A stretch of 6,720 bases of DNA, taken from an uncultured Spartobacteria bacterium (GTDB lineage: Bacteria; Verrucomicrobiota; Verrucomicrobiae; Chthoniobacterales; UBA6821). Below the pieces are notes generated by a model. That model worked only from the letters and a program-made list of their open reading frames with translations, was not told where the DNA came from and ran no database searches. The translations under genes and the position numbers were made by a program. Below are positions 4,671-6,720 of the stretch, piece by piece. Each line of letters opens with the position of its first letter. Within the stretch, counting starts at the first letter, position 1. The stretch lies in contig CAIXGT010000010.1 in the NCBI GenBank assembly GCA_903919105.1, positions 1-6,720 on the forward strand, in the 5' to 3' direction.

Positions 4671-5582
4671 ATGAGCCCGATTTTCTCGTTAAGCCGACTA
4701 CCGAGCCGACTGTTCCCAAAAAATTTATTTTGGGGAATAATGCTTCTTTGCTTGGCAAGCACTCATCTGAAAGCGGTGGAAACCGTGACCGGCGGAAATG
4801 CTTCGTACAATACAACGGATAATATCGGATCCTCGCTCATAAGCTGGAATACCGGTTGGGGCTCCGGGGGTGACGGTTGGAATTATGTGGGACAAGTAAG
4901 CGATGCCAGCGGCGTTTACCTAGGAAATAACTGGGTCCTTACTGCGGCACATGTAAACAATCCCGCCAGTTTTACCCTCAACGGAAATATCTACGCTGCG
5001 ACTGGTGTCTCTTACACGGACTTCACTAACAGCCTCACAGGGTTAGCCAATGCGGATCTCCATCTTTTCCAGATTTCCAACACCTCCGTGACTGGAACAA
5101 ATATTGGCCTGTCAAATCTCACCCTTTCCTCGTCTGTACCATCCTATAACCAGACAGTTGTCATGATTGGCTATGGAGGTGCAAACGGTCAGGGTTCTGA
5201 ATCTTGGGGCATAAGTACAGTCCAGCTTAACACACAATATCCGATCTCTGTAAACGGATACGAAAGTATTGATTTCACAACGCTGAATTCCGGACGAAAT
5301 TATGCGTCTGTGGTCAATGGGGATTCGGGAGGCGGGGATTTCATTAAAATCGGGTCCACTTGGCAGCTGGCTGGCATCACGGAGGCCATTATTTCTTATA
5401 CACAAACGAACCCGCTAACGGGGACGAATTATACCGGTTCGGCGTTCGTACAGCTCGGCGAATACAGCGGCCAGATCTCGTCTATAGTCAATGCCGTGCC
5501 TGAACCGAGCTCTGTTGCTCTTGTCGCCTTAAGCCTAGCGACTCTAGGTTTTGGAATCTTTAGGCGATCCAAAGTAGCCTGA
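4671..5582 (+). CDS. Secreted trypsin-like (S1) serine protease with PEP-CTERM anchor
   Basis: The product is 303 aa. A basic N-terminus (residues 1-17) and hydrophobic core (18-31) form a signal peptide, with cleavage likely after HLKA (35). The mature part has the chymotrypsin-fold triad: H94 in WVLTAAHV, D129 in NADLHLFQI and S219 in VNGDSGGGDF. There are no cysteines after the signal peptide, so there are no disulfides, unlike animal trypsins. The C-terminus is a textbook PEP-CTERM signal: VPEPS (276-280), a hydrophobic helix (281-296), then the basic RRSK. In exosortase systems this tail is cut and the protein is transferred to an outer surface or matrix. The exosortase is not in the window. 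Composition is rich in Asn, Ser, Thr and Gly, typical of surface proteins. The ATG at 4671 has no Shine-Dalgarno. Its stop (5580-5582) directly abuts the stop of convergent dapL. Substrate unknown; roles in matrix processing or nutrition are inference. Confidence 0.9.
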   Translation: MSPIFSLSRLPSRLFPKNLFWGIMLLCLASTHLKAVETVTGGNASYNTTDNIGSSLISWNTGWGSGGDGWNYVGQVSDASGVYLGNNWVLTAAHVNNPASFTLNGNIYAATGVSYTDFTNSLTGLANADLHLFQISNTSVTGTNIGLSNLTLSSSVPSYNQTVVMIGYGGANGQGSESWGISTVQLNTQYPISVNGYESIDFTTLNSGRNYASVVNGDSGGGDFIKIGSTWQLAGITEAIISYTQTNPLTGTNYTGSAFVQLGEYSGQISSIVNAVPEPSSVALVALSLATLGFGIFRRSKVA

Positions 5583-6720
5583 TTACCAAGCCATTGCCTT
5601 AATCCGGGCAGCGGCCTCAATCGCCTTCTCACGGCTATTAAAGGCGGAGATGCGAAAGTAGCCCTCGCCAGCTCGGCCAAAGCCGCTGCCGGGAGTAACA
5701 ACGATATTCGCCTCGTTGAGCATCCGGTCGAAGATCTGCCAGCTTGTTTGTCCAGCCGGACCATGGACCCAGATGTAGGGAGCGTTCACACCTCCATAAA
5801 CCTTCAGACCGCACGACTGCACAGCCTCGCGCAGGATCTTTGCATTCCCCATGTAATGCTCCACAAGAGCGGAGACCTCGGCGCGTCCCTTCTCACTGTA
5901 AAGAGCGGCAGCCCCCCGCTGAGTGACATAGCTGACGCCATTGAACTTGGTGGTAAAGCGACGATGCCAGAGGGGATGGATCGGGCGGTGCTCGCCATCG
6001 GAGCAAAGAGCACTCAGTTCTTTCGGAACAACGGTAAAGGCGCAGCGGGTACCGGTGAATCCGCCATTCTTGGAAAAACTACGAAACTCGATTGCACACT
6101 CACGAGCACCGGGAATCTCGTAGATCGAACGGGGTACAGAAGGGTCACTGATGTACGCCTCGTACGCGGCATCGAAGAGAAGGATCGAACCGTTCTTACG
6201 TGCATAGGCCACCCAGGCCTCCAGCTGTGCTCGCGTGGCCACAGCGCCGGTCGGATTGTTGGGGAAGCAGAGGTAGATGATGTCAACTTTCTCATCCGGA
6301 ATGGCGGGCACAAAACCATTCTCCGCCGTGCACTCAAGGTAAGTGATTCCTTCGTAGGAGCCGTCTTCCCGACCCTCGCCCGTGTGTCCTACCATCACAT
6401 TGGTGTCGACATAGACAGGGTAGACAGGGTCCATCACGGCGATTTTATTATCGTGACCGAGGATGTCGAGAATCGCACCACCGTCGCACTTGGAACCGTC
6501 TGAGACAAAGATCTCATCATCCGCCACGTCGAGCCTGCGATCGCGATAGTCGTGCTGCGCAATTGCAGTCCGTAGAAACTCGTAGCCCTGTTCGGGGCCA
6601 TAGCCGTGGAATCCCTCCCGGGTTCCCATCTCGTCCACAGCGGCGTGCATCGCATCGCGCACCGCAGCCGGGAGGGGCTCGGTCACATCGCCGATGCCGC
6701 AACGGATCATTCGAGCGGTG
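5583..6720 (-). CDS. dapL: LL-diaminopimelate aminotransferase (partial, 5' end outside the window)
   Basis: DapL is a PLP-dependent class I/II aminotransferase that converts tetrahydrodipicolinate to LL-2,6-diaminopimelate with glutamate as donor. This bypasses the succinyl or acetyl steps for lysine and peptidoglycan. About 375 residues are visible from the Met at 6710; the frame continues open to the edge (T-A-R before [13 protein letters not shown]), so roughly 30-35 N-terminal residues of the usual about 410 are missing. Marks, numbered from that Met: [12 protein letters not shown] (6-17), [12 protein letters not shown] (36-47), VSDGSKCD (69-76), [10 protein letters not shown] (93-102), [10 protein letters not shown] (149-158), [11 protein letters not shown] (178-188; D180 binds the PLP ring nitrogen), the PLP lysine K214 in [15 protein letters not shown], and a C-terminal FRISAF with the carboxylate-binding Arg. 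The DapL route is characteristic of Verrucomicrobia, Chlamydiae, plants and some other bacteria. Cytoplasmic. It is convergent with the S1 protease gene with no spacer. Confidence 0.95.
   Translation of the reverse strand, partial: TARMIRCGIGDVTEPLPAAVRDAMHAAVDEMGTREGFHGYGPEQGYEFLRTAIAQHDYRDRRLDVADDEIFVSDGSKCDGGAILDILGHDNKIAVMDPVYPVYVDTNVMVGHTGEGREDGSYEGITYLECTAENGFVPAIPDEKVDIIYLCFPNNPTGAVATRAQLEAWVAYARKNGSILLFDAAYEAYISDPSVPRSIYEIPGARECAIEFRSFSKNGGFTGTRCAFTVVPKELSALCSDGEHRPIHPLWHRRFTTKFNGVSYVTQRGAAALYSEKGRAEVSALVEHYMGNAKILREAVQSCGLKVYGGVNAPYIWVHGPAGQTSWQIFDRMLNEANIVVTPGSGFGRAGEGYFRISAFNSREKAIEAAARIKAMAW

Noticed and set aside
5748..6503. A 251-codon open frame on the plus strand across dapL
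   Set aside because: The minus strand here encodes unmistakable DapL, including the PLP lysine motif. The plus-strand product has no recognisable pattern, so it is a shadow.

Overview
The window looks like a chromosomal segment of a member of the Verrucomicrobiota or a close PVC relative. This is an inference from three things read in the translations. There is an LL-diaminopimelate aminotransferase (DapL lysine branch). There is a secreted protease with a PEP-CTERM sorting tail. There is a PadR regulator overlapping a gene for a HAAS-type membrane protein, a pairing common in Acidobacteria, Verrucomicrobia and Firmicutes. Most starts lack a Shine-Dalgarno sequence; only the small gene at 3088-3291 has a clear one.

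Left part (1-3300), all genes on the minus strand. Reading in the direction of transcription, a 67-aa membrane protein (3291-3088) ends at a strong intrinsic terminator (3054-3024). It is followed 20 nt later by a 335-aa membrane protein (3004-1997) that is recognisably M48/Ste24-like but has lost its zinc-binding histidines. A gene-poor stretch of about 550 bp follows, then a PadR regulator (1447-1112) with a near-consensus promoter so close to the ATG that its mRNA should be almost leaderless. The PadR gene overlaps a HAAS-like multi-TM gene (1119-352). Right after that gene's stop lies a decayed second copy of the C-terminal third of the M48-like gene (345-29). That copy has an in-frame stop, a clean 47-codon deletion, and the same final residues and 3' flank as the intact copy.

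Right part (3300-6720). A probable M29-type metallo-aminopeptidase (3448-4611, plus) is followed by a secreted trypsin-like serine protease with a PEP-CTERM tail (4671-5582, plus). Its stop codon abuts, with no gap, the stop codon of the convergent dapL (6720-5583, minus, 5' end outside the window).

Working together: PadR and the HAAS-like protein form a probable membrane-signal/repressor pair. The M48-like pseudo-protease and its relic beside that pair suggest that an M48-like membrane protein once belonged to the same module and was duplicated locally. The right-hand genes are metabolic (lysine/peptidoglycan precursor, peptide turnover) or secretory and show no evident functional tie to the left-hand module.
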